Shown piece after piece: positions 24,701 through 38,552 of a stretch of DNA of 64,000 nucleotides. Made by a program: the position numbers and the translations under genes. The notes under the pieces were generated by a model. It made no database searches. It saw nothing but the letters and a program-made list of their open reading frames with translations, and was not told where the DNA came from. Source of the DNA: Ascarosepion bandense (taxonomy: Eukaryota; Mollusca; Cephalopoda; Sepiida; Sepiidae). The stretch is taken from NCBI GenBank assembly GCA_037127315.1, contig JBBBDQ010000350.1:2570501-2634500 (forward strand), in the 5' to 3' direction. Position 1 is the first letter of the stretch. The number at the start of each line of letters is the position of its first letter.

Positions 24701-27700
24701 TTAATTTCATCCAGTGATTCAATAATAATGAATCTTGAAAAGTCTATGTCAGTTTCAGTATCTGAGTTGGATAAAAGCCTTTTAGATTTTTTAAAGGAAG
24801 AAGCCATAATAGGGCTTTGATTTTCATTGGTCCAATGCTCCACCACCCACCACAGAATCCAACTAGGGTTGGGAATGAACCAAGGGGGAAACCCATTTGC
24901 CTTGGCTGAGACGAGGATACAATACCAATATACTTGTGCCAAGAATAAAATTCCAATCCTCTGCCAAATTCTGGGTTTTATTACTCAATAATATAACAGG
25001 AGTCATCAGTCTTTTTCTCCTAACACAACTGACCCTCAGCCCCCACCTTCTAGCACATATAAGATGAAGGGTTGGGAAGAGTTTTGCAAAAGTAGACTGG
25101 ATAATACAGTTAGAACAAAAAGAAATATATATGAGCTAGGGCATGACGGGACCAGCCGAATGATCGGATCGGGCCCAATCCGACCGCCCGTCTAGCCCAG
25201 GTAAGGGCTAAAGTGGGGTGTTGTAGATCATGACCACTTTTCACCTGGATCACGACCTGGTCAACCACCAGGATTCCGGCCCCAGACATTACGGGTCGCC
25301 ACCCACGGCCAACAGGTAGCCCCCTTGGGGGACTTTTACCCTCTACAGAGGTGCAGTCAGCGTATTCTAAAGCCCCGCCAACAAGGTGGATACTTTCTAT
25401 AATTTTGAGAATAATCATCATCATTCCAATAATTATTCAGATTCATAAACTCATTTTTTTCCTGTGTTTTTTGTTGTTACAAGAATATTTCAGTTAACCC
25501 ATTCTACAGCCCTCTGATTTTTTATGTAATTATAAATATATACCCAAGTATCCATTCAAGAGAAAGATTAAAATGTTTTAAGTTGTTGTTAAAGTTTGAC
25601 TCTAAAAATCACAAACTGAAATTGTAAACATTACCAAAATTAGGATGAAGGAAAACACCCACAGCATGGATCAAATGAAATATTGTAGCTGCAACAAAAA
25701 GCATGTTCAATCCTCTGAACAAATGTGAGATTCTTGAAATTAATTTAAATAATAACAGCAACCATGAAAGGAATAAACATTGTAACTAGAAACAAAATTT
25801 GTACCAGTCAGTTGTTGCTAGATGTAACCTGAGTGATAGTTTACCACCTTTATCATGACTAGCTGTAGTTGTTGTTTGTCATCCATGTAATTGAAATACT
25901 TTGAAGACCATTTCATCATTGCTGATCAAACCCCAAACTTCCACCAGTCAGGGAGGCTCTATGTCTTGAGTGGCTATTAAGTATTAACTCTCTACCTTGA
26001 GTGGTCCCCGGGCCTTGTACAGAGCAAACCTCACTGTAAAAAAAAAAATAAGATTTGTTTTTTCATTACTCTTTGCATTACCAAGGATTTTTTGTCTGTG
26101 TTTTCTAGCGTCATTTCAAATTTGTTTGGCCTTATTTGACTGCATTCGTTCCATACATGTGGCGTTCCAATATGGAAGTCTTCTCAATGTCCTGCTCATC
26201 ATGATCGAGTATTTGATTCTAGTGCTGCTGAGTTTTCTGTCATTCTTCACTGGCAGACAACCAACCAATAAGAAGAAAATCCTTTCAGTTTTTTTTTTTA
26301 TTAGACAGAGATCTGTTTTTTCATTACTCTTCTTGAATTTAAATGGAACCATGAGAAATGTTCAGTGGTTATGCCAGGCTCTAGAAAGCTGCTGTTGTCC
26401 TGCTTATTTTTGTTGTTTTTGTAACAGAAACAAAATGCAGACAAAGCAGCCAATCACTCGTGATAAAGGCACCTGACCCCATTGGTCAAAGAGACAATGT
26501 TTAGTGTGCTGTCTCTGCAGCAAGAAAGCACACTGTTGCCCTGTCAAAACAGAGCCAATGCAAACCCTGGGATTTCTGGTTATGAAGAAAGAAAGTGTAC
26601 AACTTCCCCACAAGGACAGTAAACTGAGTGGTGTTAGCTATGCAAATGATTCCTTTGTTAGCCAACTGCTAAAGTTTTAGGGTCTATAAAAGCAGGCACA
26701 TTTTCTAAGAAGACAGAGAGATTGGAAGTGTGCTGTGCTGACCACACAACAAAATTGTTATGTGCTACCAAGGATTTTTGCTCATGTTATCCAGTGTTAT
26801 TTCAGATTAATTTGTCCTTGTTTGCAGTTTGGGTGTCTCAGTTGCGTTTGTCTCATACATGTAGTGTTCCTATGTAGAAGTCTTGTCTGTGCCTTACTCA
26901 TTGTGATCCAGTGTCTCATTCCAGTGCTGCTGAGTTTTTGTCCCTCTTTGTTTTCAAATAAGTCAATTAATTATCATATGTGATACACACTTGGGCGATC
27001 ATGTCTCAAAAGAGAACAGGACTGACCAGGCAGAAGATTTTCCTGCAGTAGGTTGCCATTACATTCTGCAGTAGACTGGTTGCCAACCAAGGCTACAGAA
27101 TCCAATCTGTCCTGCTATTTAACTCATAGCTGGAGTTAGAAGCAATGGAGTCATACATTTCCCAAGGGTATTTGTGCATAAGTGAATGCAATGAATTTAA
27201 CTGGAATTCGAACTCAGCTCTTTCATTTCTCGTTCCAAATCAATATCCACTGCACTACAATGCACATAAGAAAATCCCTTCAGTCTTTTTATTAGGCAAA
27301 AAAATTTTGGCAATGTCTAACATTTGTGCCCACAAAAACCGGGTGTCTAAAGGATGGTTATCTCTTTGATACTGCTATTACTGTATGCACTTTTGACCCC
27401 CCACCAGTAATATTTTAAAAACTGATGATTAGAATTTTAATAAAACCCAAACATAAAAAGAGGATTTATACATTTTCTTTATTCTTGTAAATTGACAACA
27501 AAGATATTAAACACTATTTATTTATTAGATTGTTTAATTTTAAGAATCTAAATCTAATCTAAACTTATTTATAAATGGAACTTTGTGTGTGTCTGTGTCC
27601 GTTACCTATAGACTCCAAAACGGCTGAACCGATTTTCTTGAAAATTTACACAGTTGTACTACAAGCGTCTGTGAGTGTTCTTAGCTAGGTTTTGTGTCAA

Positions 27701-29713
27701 GGTACCCCCAATAAATATCAAAAATTGATAATCGAAAAAATCGGGTTATAGAAGGAGTGGTCCGATTTTAATCAAATTTGATACACTCATAGACAAAGAC
27801 ATAAGAAACAATATTCAGAAGTTTCAAGGTTGCAGTTCTTACAATAAAAAAATTTGATATCGATACCAGGAAATGAAAATTTGAATTACATCCATTCATT
27901 TTTCTTTCAGTCTACAGTTTCGCTTTAACTGGAAACAACCATTGTTTTTTAGTCTTTCGTGCCAATGTCCAAAGAGTCTGAGCTCCAGGACCATGGATTA
28001 GTTTTAAAGCTTTCATTACACCCGAGCAATGCCAGGCTATACTGCTAGTTTTTTAATAAAAAGATTTATCAAATTTATTTCTTTATAAAAGGTAAATAAT
28101 GAAATTTGTTTTTTATTTAAAATCAATTTATCTTGCAACACAGAAATTTCTATGTTTTGAGATTTATCTCATCATCAAGCAATGTTCAATAACTATGGTG
28201 AAAATGATTTACATTTGAATTTAGAAAACAGTACGTTTGCTATTTAAAGGGTTAATATGGAGAGGGAAGACAGAAAAATTTTAATTTTACGGGTGTGTTT
28301 AACTAATCAGAATGAAGGTTGACTTTGAAATTTGAAAATATAGGTTATATGTTGGGGGATATGGGCTTTTTTTTATGCTTACAGGAAAATGTTACTTTAT
28401 TCAGCTAGAGTCTAGACTGCTTACATTCGGTAAGAAGTATACATTATTGGCTACAAAGGTAATTTTCTTAGATTCTATACATCTCAGCTATTTTAAAAAC
28501 AAAACAGAAAGAAAGAAAATATTTTTTATTTTTTATCTGACTTAAAAAGACTTTTGTATGATTAAACTATTTTTATTCAGTTCAGAGTGCATTTTTTTCC
28601 ATCAATTCTTCATATATTCTTAATTTGCATAAATTTTAATATCTTTTGAATTAATAATACATCATCATAATATAAAAAAAATACTGGATATATGTAAGTT
28701 AATTGATATTTTTTATGAAGAATTATTAACCATACTCAAAGGTGAACATTTTGGAACATTTACATATGACATTAATTTCATTATGTTTATTTAATAGATC
28801 CTTATTTTTAAGAAAAAGGTAAATAATAAACATTGCATTGTAATGGTTCACATATTTTTATAATCTTCTAAATAAATATTGCTGAGGGAGTCAAATGTGT
28901 ATCTAGTAATAGCGATGTCAAGGGAATTACCGTCCTTTTGATAAATCATTTTTTGGCAAGCACATAGGTTTTCTTTAAGATCTGTTGACTTACCAATTTT
29001 ACAATCACATTACAAAAATATGTTTGCATAGAGATAATCAATAAATTGTCCTGGTTAATTTAATCAATATTTTTATGTTTATGTTCTAAGCATGAGTAAA
29101 CTTTTTTAAAAAATCAAACTTCATTCTAGCTTGTTAATCAAATCAAATACTGATTACCTATACAATTAATGGTAATGATAATATTAGCCGTTTGTTTATA
29201 AGGAAATATCCAGTATTCATTAACCGAGCTGCCAGTGTTAACGTTAGTTGAAATTTATACAATCTTTCTATTAAAACAATTTTTCAGGAAAATAAATAAC
29301 AGAAAAACAAAAGAAAATAAATAAGTAAATAAAATAATTCAAATCAATAAGTAAATTAAGAAAATAATAAACAAATTAACAAACTACGAATGAGCATATA
29401 AACACAAGTAAACATAATAACAATCAACAACAAATACTAAAGTAATCAATAAAAACTGCATTCTGATCCACAATTATTTCCACTCAATATGCCTTAGAAT
29501 AATTCGAAACATAACTATTACAACCCACCGCCATTTGAATAATAGACCTATCCATAATGTATCACTGACTAGTATATATAGTCAAGCCAAAATACAACAC
29601 ACATGGTCTAAAGATTGTATTTAAGCATGAAACAAACTGTCATCACTGGGTGTTCACTTCAATGTCCACTATATCCCTGATATAGAGCACTTTAACTCAT
29701 AAATACAGCTACC

Positions 29714-29763
<50 letters not shown>

Positions 29764-30141
29764 CTGGCCATAATTATTAGGCCACCCAAGTGTTTTAAAA
29801 AAAATGATGTCTTTCATAGTATTTTTAGTGTTTATTGCCAAATGAATAATTGTAAATGAAAATAGAATGGTTCTTTTGTTAATACTGCACAATAACATGT
29901 GCATGAAATGAATTTATAAATATTTAATAATTACCTGTATTGCAGTTTCATTAATGGAATAATGAAGAAAATTTAGGGTGATTCAGATGAGTTCATCTTT
30001 GCTTTCTTGCCTTATAAAATTTAACAAAACAACCATTCTATTTTCATTTAGAATTATACACTTGGCAATAAATACTAAAAATAGTATGAAATACACCATT
30101 TTTTTTTTAAACTGGGGTGGCCTAATAATTATGGCCGGTAG

Positions 30142-30172
<31 letters not shown>

Positions 30173-33100
30173 AAAGCCCAAGATAAATTTCCAGGGATAG
30201 TAACAAATCGGCTCTATCTCTACACATGTAGGGAAAAAAGAGAATTTTTAAAGGATATCAAAGAGTTGTCCAGGTCTCTTTCCAGGGATAGTGAAAAGTG
30301 GATAATATCTCTAGTCATATAGAGACTCAAGAGACATTTTTCAAAGCATACTTGATCTGATGAAAAAATATTCTAGATTTTGTCAATAACTTTGGATCAA
30401 AGAGAATAATCATTTTTTTTTTAACTCTTTATGAGTGTTGATTGATAATTTGATTGCCTAACACATAATCAATTTACCATATTGTTACGAGGATGCCTTT
30501 ATATATAAAAATAATAATGTCTAAAAAGTTGTAGTAAGGGATTCTATTGAGTCCTACGTGTTATTCCAAAAAAGTTTTAATTCATGAAATAGTCGTGAAA
30601 ATAAGGAAATTAAAAATAGAACATTTGGAAGATGCCAGAATGTTCCAGTAAAATCTAGAGAATTTAAAAGGTCTCTAGAAATATGCAAATTAGGTGTTAG
30701 CCCTTATAAAAATAAGTTTTGGGCAGAGAATAGTCAGTTGTTACCAGGGTTTGCTGATGTTATCAACTCCGGGTTTGATTCAAGGATTTATATCGAGCTG
30801 AAAGAATCTATAAGTTGCCGACCAACTAAAACCTAAGAGAGAAACTCATGGAACTATACAGGTAAATACGTATTTTTGACTCTTTCATTGACCATACTTA
30901 AAACTATTCTTTATATACTCATTTGAGGATTTCCAAAAAGTATAGCACTTAAATTCCTCGCCAGCTTAACTGGGTAAAGATACTGGCCTTACCTTCCCCT
31001 TCTCTCCTTGTAATACTTACCAGTAGTAAACTCTATGTTTCTTGTTTTGAATGCAACAAAAATTGTATATTTGTAAATATTTTATTTGGTGTGTTTTGTA
31101 AATTAAATATTTGTCTGTGATTTATCTCTGAGTTTTGGTCAATCATTTTTTTTTTCCTTTTGTTACACTTAACATGTAGCAAAATTGGGGGCTCGTCCGA
31201 GATTAAAACGTAACAGTATTACTTGTATTAATATTTACCATTGAATTAAGAGCACTGACAACAAATAAGACTATTTTCAAAAACATATAGTTATGCTAAA
31301 TAAATGTTTTTTTTTTCATCATTTTCTGTAGTGGTAACTACAGAAAGAGAAAATATTGAAAATTTATGCTACTTATCTCACATTTGTGGCCTTGTTGTGC
31401 CTCCAAAGAAATGTCATTCTTTTCCAATTTGGTTTTCCGCTTGGGCCTAAAAACAAAATTTAAATAATTTAAGTCAGTAGATATTGAAAATACTTTGACA
31501 CTACAAAACTCAAATGGATCTGAACATCACCAACATAGATATTTTAAAATTTGGTACACTGATAGAGCTTCATGATATGAATTGAATGGTACTTATTAAG
31601 GTACGTCCAATAAATTTTTAGATACCTAAATTTAAAATGAAAATTTTAAAATAAATACTCTATTTTCAAGCTTTAAAATTAGGTCTATTTGAAAGCCAAG
31701 GGATTAAAGTTAGTAATTCCAGTAATCAAAATACACTGGTGTATTTTAAACTGAAATTATATCGATTGGAATCCGAAATATTTCGAGAAAAAAAAAAACT
31801 TTAAATTTTCCGCCATTTTTTGAAATTTTTGATTTATTGACAGGTTATGTCAACAGTAGCCAACTTTCTGTTTAAAAAATTTAAAAAAAAAAATATACAT
31901 TGCAGACACTTTTTTATAGTCAATTGTTTAAATTGAAACTTACCTTAATCTGATTTCACACAATAGTAATTCCTTACTTTATGAAATTTAAGACAGAAAG
32001 CTTATCTTAAATACAATAGACCTGTCATCTACGTAATACGAAGTGCTGATTGATTGAATATGTCAGCTACTGTCTGTCAACACCCCAAGTATGGCGTCCG
32101 GAAGTGCCAAATTTTTATGTATCTAAAAAACCGGTTTCTGTTTTTTAACTGCATAGCTAACCATAACATAATATTTTCATTAATTACATAATATTTTATA
32201 CAATATTCATTTAGCATTATAGCTGGATGATTGAATATGCTTTCTAAATAAATAAAAATTGAAATTGCTTTTAAAATAATTTTACAATTTAATAACAAAG
32301 AATGAAATTAAAATAACCCAGTAAAGTTATGAAATATTATGCTAATTATTAATATTTTATTATGCATTCTTCATAACAATTAGTAACAAAAAAAAGGTAA
32401 AAATATCTAATTTAATTTTTACATAACTGTAGATGTTATAATTAAGTATCTTTTTTTTATACATGTCAATGTATTTATGTAATATCTTGAAGAGAAAAGA
32501 CTTTCAGTTTCAGGAATATTTTGTGGCCCTGAATAGGGCAGGGGTGTTTTTTTAATTGGCTATTCAATCCTCCTTGTTGCTTAGCTGCTTTTCCAGGTTC
32601 AGCTCTTGCATCACATATTGGGCACCAACTTCAACTTAATACTTATCAAATTGATAGTAGATCTTATAAAATGGATGTAAACATGGCAAAATTGGAAGTA
32701 GCTAAATTACAAAAATTGTAATTTCATTTTTTAGTTTTTCATTACGGAGTAATAATAAAAATGTAACAGTATTTTCAGCAGTTACTTATTTTATAGAATT
32801 TTAGTTTAGCATTATAGCTGGATGATTGCATATGCTTTTTGAGTAAATAAAAATTAAAATTTCTTTTAAAATATTTTTACAGTTTAATAAGAAAGAATGA
32901 AATTAAAATAACCCGGTTAAGTTATGAAATATTATGCTAATTATTAATATTTTTATTATGCCTTATTCATATTAATTAGTAAGATAACTAGGTAAAAATA
33001 TCTAATTTAATTTTTACATAACTGTAGATGTTATAAATAAGTATCTACACTTTTTGTACATGTCATACTGTATTTATGCAATATCTCGAAGAGAAAGGAA

Positions 33101-36100
33101 TTTCGGGAATATTTTGTGGCCCTGAAAAGGGCCGTCGTGTTTTCTTAATTGGCTCTCCAATCCTCTTCACTGTTTAGCTGCTTTTCCAGGTACAGGTATG
33201 TAGGTATCTCCCTTAATTTGATAACTAAGGGTAAAATAATTTTATAACATGTGTTTTGTACAATCATTTACAATTTAAAAAAGAACATGAAAGTAGGAGT
33301 TAATCAATAAAAATGCATAAATTCAATAGTAGGATTAGGCTATGAAATGAAATAGAAAAAAATGTCTTTTTCATTCAATTGAAAATTAAAAAATGAAACC
33401 TTTTCCAATTTGTTTTAATCTTAGCTAGGCACCATAAAATTGTAGTACATATTTATTTCTTAAAAACATTCTGCAAACACAAATTGAAATTAAACATATT
33501 TTTTTTAAATTCCAACTTTCCTCTTGATTTTTTCCATTGTGAATGTAGGTATCTCCCTTAATTTGATAACTAAGGGTAAAAATAATTTTATAACATGTGT
33601 TTTGTACATTCATTTACAATTAAAAATAAACTTTAAAGTATTAGGTTAACATTGAAAATGCATAATTTCATTAGTAGGATTAGGCTATGAAATACAAAAG
33701 AAAAAAAATGCTTTTTTCATTCAATTGAAAAGAAAAAATGAAACCTTTTCCAATTTGTTTTAATCTTAGTTTAGGCACCATAAAATTGCAGTACATATTT
33801 GTTTCTTAGACACATTTTGCAAACACACATTGAAATTAAACATTTTTTAAATTCCAACTTTTCTCTTTTCTCTTTTTTTGTGCACAATAAAAAAAAAAAA
33901 AAGAGAAAAGTTGGAATTTAACAAAAATGTGTATTTGCAAAATGTGTCTAAGAAACAAATATGTACTACAATTTTATGGTGCATAGGCTAACATTAAAAC
34001 AATTTGGAGAAGGTTTCATTTTTTCTTTTCAATTGAAAGAAAAAGCCATTTTTTTCTATTTTATTTCATAACCTAATCCTACTATTGAAATTAAGCATTT
34101 TTATTGTTTAACTCCTACTTTCCATTTTTTATTTTAATTGTAAATTAATTTAAAAAGGAAAAACATGTTATAATATTATTTTTACCCCTTAGGTATCAAA
34201 TTATGGGAGATACCTAGAAATTTGATGCATAGGGATAAAAATAATTTTCTAACATGTTCTTTCTTTTGGTACATTCATTTGCAATTTTAAAAAAATTAAA
34301 AGTAGGAGGATAACAATACAAATGCATACTTTCAATAGTAGAAGTAGGCTATGAAATAAAGAAAATAAAAAATGGCTTTTTTATTCAATTGAAAAGAAAA
34401 AATGAGACCTTTTCCAAATTGTTTTAATCTTAGCCTATGCACCATAACATTGTAGTACATATTTATTTGTTACTCACATTTTGCAAACACACATTGAAAG
34501 TAAACATTTTTATCCCTAATAATTTATTGTATGAATCATTACCACATGCCATTGGAATGAACAGCCCAAAAAAGCAAAACAAATAAAAAAGAAGTTTTGA
34601 TGTTTTTTCTAAATTCTGTCAGGTAGATAGATTCACAATTAATATTAAAAATGATTAAACTAATAAGTAAAAAATATAAAAGTTACTTTAAATATTTAAA
34701 CTCTGACTAGAAATTACTTCTTTCTTGAGCGATTCAGAGACACGCATGAAAAGAATAGCAGCAAGGACCTTCGTGGTTTATATACGGGAAAATTTTATGT
34801 AAGGGTGGACAACCCTTGAGTCACGTGACCTTTTACAGATTTATATCGTTTATGGGCACGTGTACATACCAAAAACTAGAAATTAACATGCAAAAATAAA
34901 CAGTTTTAATTAAATTACAAAATAAAAGCTACTCTTTTAGAGTAACTGTTTAAATTTTTCGATTAATAAATATATTTGCCACACATTAATTAAAAAAATA
35001 TCTAAGAGACCTATAAGGAGAAAATTGTAAAAGATTTATGAAACTTTTTAAATTACTTAATAAAAAAAATGAAAAATAAAAACAATTCTTGTAAAAATTC
35101 ATTACTAACGGAAAAAAATTATGACACAATTTTGATTTATGTTTATAAAAGCAATTAAAAGTTTACCCAAATAAAAATTGGCATAGTTTATTGCATTTTT
35201 GTTTTCCTAATTCAGTGCTGATTTTCCAAAAGGTAGCTTGTTTTGAAGAAAAAAAGACAGTTGATTAGCTTTCCTTAATGACTCCTGAATTTAATGAAAA
35301 CTATCTATATGTTGTGACCGAGTTGCATTTTTCTACATTTCTGGAAATTAAATATTGGGGGGTAACAAATTTAAAAAAATATATTTTTTACCAATATTTT
35401 ATAAAAATAATTATTTCAAAAATCATTAGTCATTTGTGAATAAGTCCTGAAATTTTCATCAAAATCAGACGATTATTTGAGTTTTGCAAGAATTTTCAAA
35501 TTAAGGTGTCTTTCAGTCAAAAAATGCCTTCACGTAATATTACGTTGTTGACGTAATAAACTCTAGCATCAATTTACCCCTTTCACTGACGAGAGAAAAA
35601 AAAGATTTTCTACCACTAAATAAGCCTTTCAGAACCTGTTAGAACAATTTTAAAAATTTGTAAAAATAATTTTAAAAATACTTTGATCTATCCTCTTTAT
35701 GATAACATAAACATTTTGCCGAGAAAACCTTGTTTTTATTTAGTTTGAGGCCTTTTACTTCAGACTATGCTGATTTTCCCACGGTAAAATTGGATGTACC
35801 TATACTTATTTTACATCTCTAGATCAAAAGGTTTCCAAGATATGACCCTTTGACCTTAGCCAAAAAGGTGATATTTGAAAAATAATCACAAAGTTTAAAT
35901 ATCCATATCTCAGTTGTTTTCTTCCATACAATGCTAAATTATATGCCATTTTAAAGTACTTTGATAGATCCAAAAGGGGATCTATTTTTTTGATAAAAGG
36001 TCAAATACAATAATTGGACCTTGATATTAACATTACTTAACTTTAATTTCTCAAAAAGCATATCTTTAAATTTTTTAAAATTTATGGTATATTATGTACA

Positions 36101-36843
36101 CAATTTTGTCATAGACTTTTGTCTGTGGTGTGAGTTACAAGGATTTTAATGTGTTAGGCCAAATTCAAAATGGCAGATTTTGCTATTTGTCACTATATTC
36201 TAACATTTTCATATATCCCAATATGGTCAAGTTGTATATCTTTAGAAAGTTCTTTGAATTTTGATTAACGTTCACATAACTATGATCATAAAATCAAAAG
36301 AATTTGTGCTATTTGTGATTAAATGTTCCCCAATTTGGTGAAAACTAAACAACTTTATTTTTAATTTATTTACATTTTTATTATACAACGAATACATTTT
36401 TATATGAAAAAGTGACATAACGTAAATATTTTTAAAAGTGTCATGAATTAATGTTAACATAAAATAATATGAAAATATGCAACAAATGATGATAATGGTT
36501 AACAAGTTTTTGTTGACATTTGACATCATACATTAAATAAATGTACAAAACAATAAAATTTGTAGCTATCTAAACATATTTATAAATGGAACTTTGTCTC
36601 TGTGTGTGTGTGTGTGTATCCGTTACCTATAGACTCCAAAACGGCTGAACCGATTTTCTGCGAGTGTTCTTAGCTAGGTTTTGTGTCGAGATACCCCCGA
36701 TAAATATCGAAAATCGAAAAAATTGGGTTATAGAAGGAGTGGTCCAATTTTAATCAAACTTGATACACTCATAGACAAAGACATAAGAAACAATATTCAG
36801 AAGTTTCAAGTTTGCAGTTCTTACAATCATGCAGAAAATCGAT

Positions 36844-36875
<32 letters not shown>

Positions 36876-38520
36876 GCAAGATGTTTGTGTGTGTGTCTGT
36901 TTATCTGTATGTCCTTTATATAAATTCACAATTTTTTATCCGATTCTCACCAAACTTCACACAAATATTCTTTAGGCTGAGTCTGAGCTCCAGAACCCTG
37001 TATTAGTTTTAAAGCTTTCATTACACCCTAGCAACGCCGGGCTATACTGCTAGTTATTTTTATATATACGATTAGTTATAAGAAAACTCATTTTTCCTAC
37101 AATTGCATGATTCTGTCTAATATCTAAACCATGATTATTTTATTTTATTTTAACGTTTTTACTATGTCAAAATATGTGCTGGTCATTAAAGTAATGAAAA
37201 ATTTTATTAAATCAGTGGCAAAAAAAAAAAGCTAACCTGAACATGAATTTGAATTGGCACCTATAAACTTGGTACTCTGAAATAAGTCACTTACTCTCCA
37301 GAATGTAAAGATATTGGTGGCTTTTCATAAAAGTTAGGATTCTTCACCAACAGAGGAAAACCAAAACAGCTGTGATAAGCAATTTTTAATTTCATATAAT
37401 GTTTTTTTTTTTGTTTTTTTTTAATTATGCTGATGTAATGATGCGGATGTGCGTTGTGGTGCAGTGGATATTGGCTCGGAACGAGAAATCAGGAAGCCAA
37501 GTTCGAATTTCAGCTGAATTCATTGCATTCACTTACACGCAAATACCCTTGGGAAAGGTATTAATCCATCTATTCCTTCCAGTTATGGGGTAAATAACAG
37601 GACAGATTGGGTTCTATAGCCTTAGTCAGCAACCAGTTTACCGCAGAAAGCAATGGCAACCTACTGCGGGATAATCTTCCTGCCCAGTCAGTCATGCCTC
37701 TTTCGAGACATGATCGCACCAGCGTGTTTCACGTATGACACTTAACTGACTGACTGATGTAATGATACATAATTATTACTGATAAATTCTCAGGGAGTGT
37801 AAGTTATTTATTACAAAACAATGAGATATCTTTTGAGACATTCTGTAATTTTGGTCTTAATTCAAAAATGTATTGTTTCTGACATCTTTCCTTCAAAAAT
37901 GTATATTTTTCTATAAAAGTCTATTTTTATACTTTCATAGTGTTTTGACCTCAGTTTGGGGATTAACTATTTGTCCATAGCTAGGACACTAAGAAGTGCT
38001 ATCACTCTGAGTCAGGGTGAACCTGGGAACAACAGCAATTAAGAGGTGGTTCCATGCTCCTCACAACCCCCCCCAATCAAAGACCTTGCGACCAGATACA
38101 GTTTACTGTCATATCCAGGGCCAAGACAATCAGATGATAAAATGTAAACATAGCAATCAAGACAAGTAGCTTAGTCTGAATAATAAAACATATAATAATT
38201 TTTCTTTTAATTTTAAGTCCTGAAACTTTCATTAAAAACCAACAATTATCTGATATTTGCAAAAATTTCCAAGTCACTGTATTTTACACTGCAAAATGAT
38301 GCCAAAATTTCCCAAGCTAATTTATGGTCACCCATTGACACAAAAACAAAATTTGCAACAAAAATTTTGTAGGTTTTAAAAAGGATCAGAAAATATAATT
38401 TAATAATAAATGAAACCTCTTAATAACAATATAAAGGTTTTGATGATAAAACTTTGTTTTTATTAAGTTTGGGGCATATTTTCATCATCTGCTCATTTTT
38501 AGCAAATCTTTGATGGTAAC

Positions 38521-38552
<32 letters not shown>

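Larger units (their letters stand above)
19432..24960 (-). mobile_element. I-like LINE, nearly full length, with gag-like ORF1 and EN-RT-RNase H ORF2
   Basis: Minus-strand element with 5' end near 24960, ORF1 relic 24807-23555, ORF2 relic 23548-19432, and a Helitron at 20178-20700. A CCHC-type ORF1, an APE-like endonuclease and an RNase H after the RT place it in the I/Jockey group with RNase H. It sits in intron 3 of the coiled-coil gene in the same orientation. Confidence 0.85.

Noticed and set aside
25997..26476. 159-codon open frame
   Set aside because: It lies in a diverged duplicated, LTR-like segment and has low-complexity, phenylalanine/leucine-rich composition. No splice context or known domain.
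31186..31203. Endogenous retrovirus with coding genes
   Set aside because: Only an LTR and primer-binding site are visible; no gag, pol or envelope-like sequence follows.
32200..34520. CRISPR array
   Set aside because: Units are about 320-390 bp, imperfect and one is inverted; nothing like short direct repeats with unique spacers, and the genome is animal.
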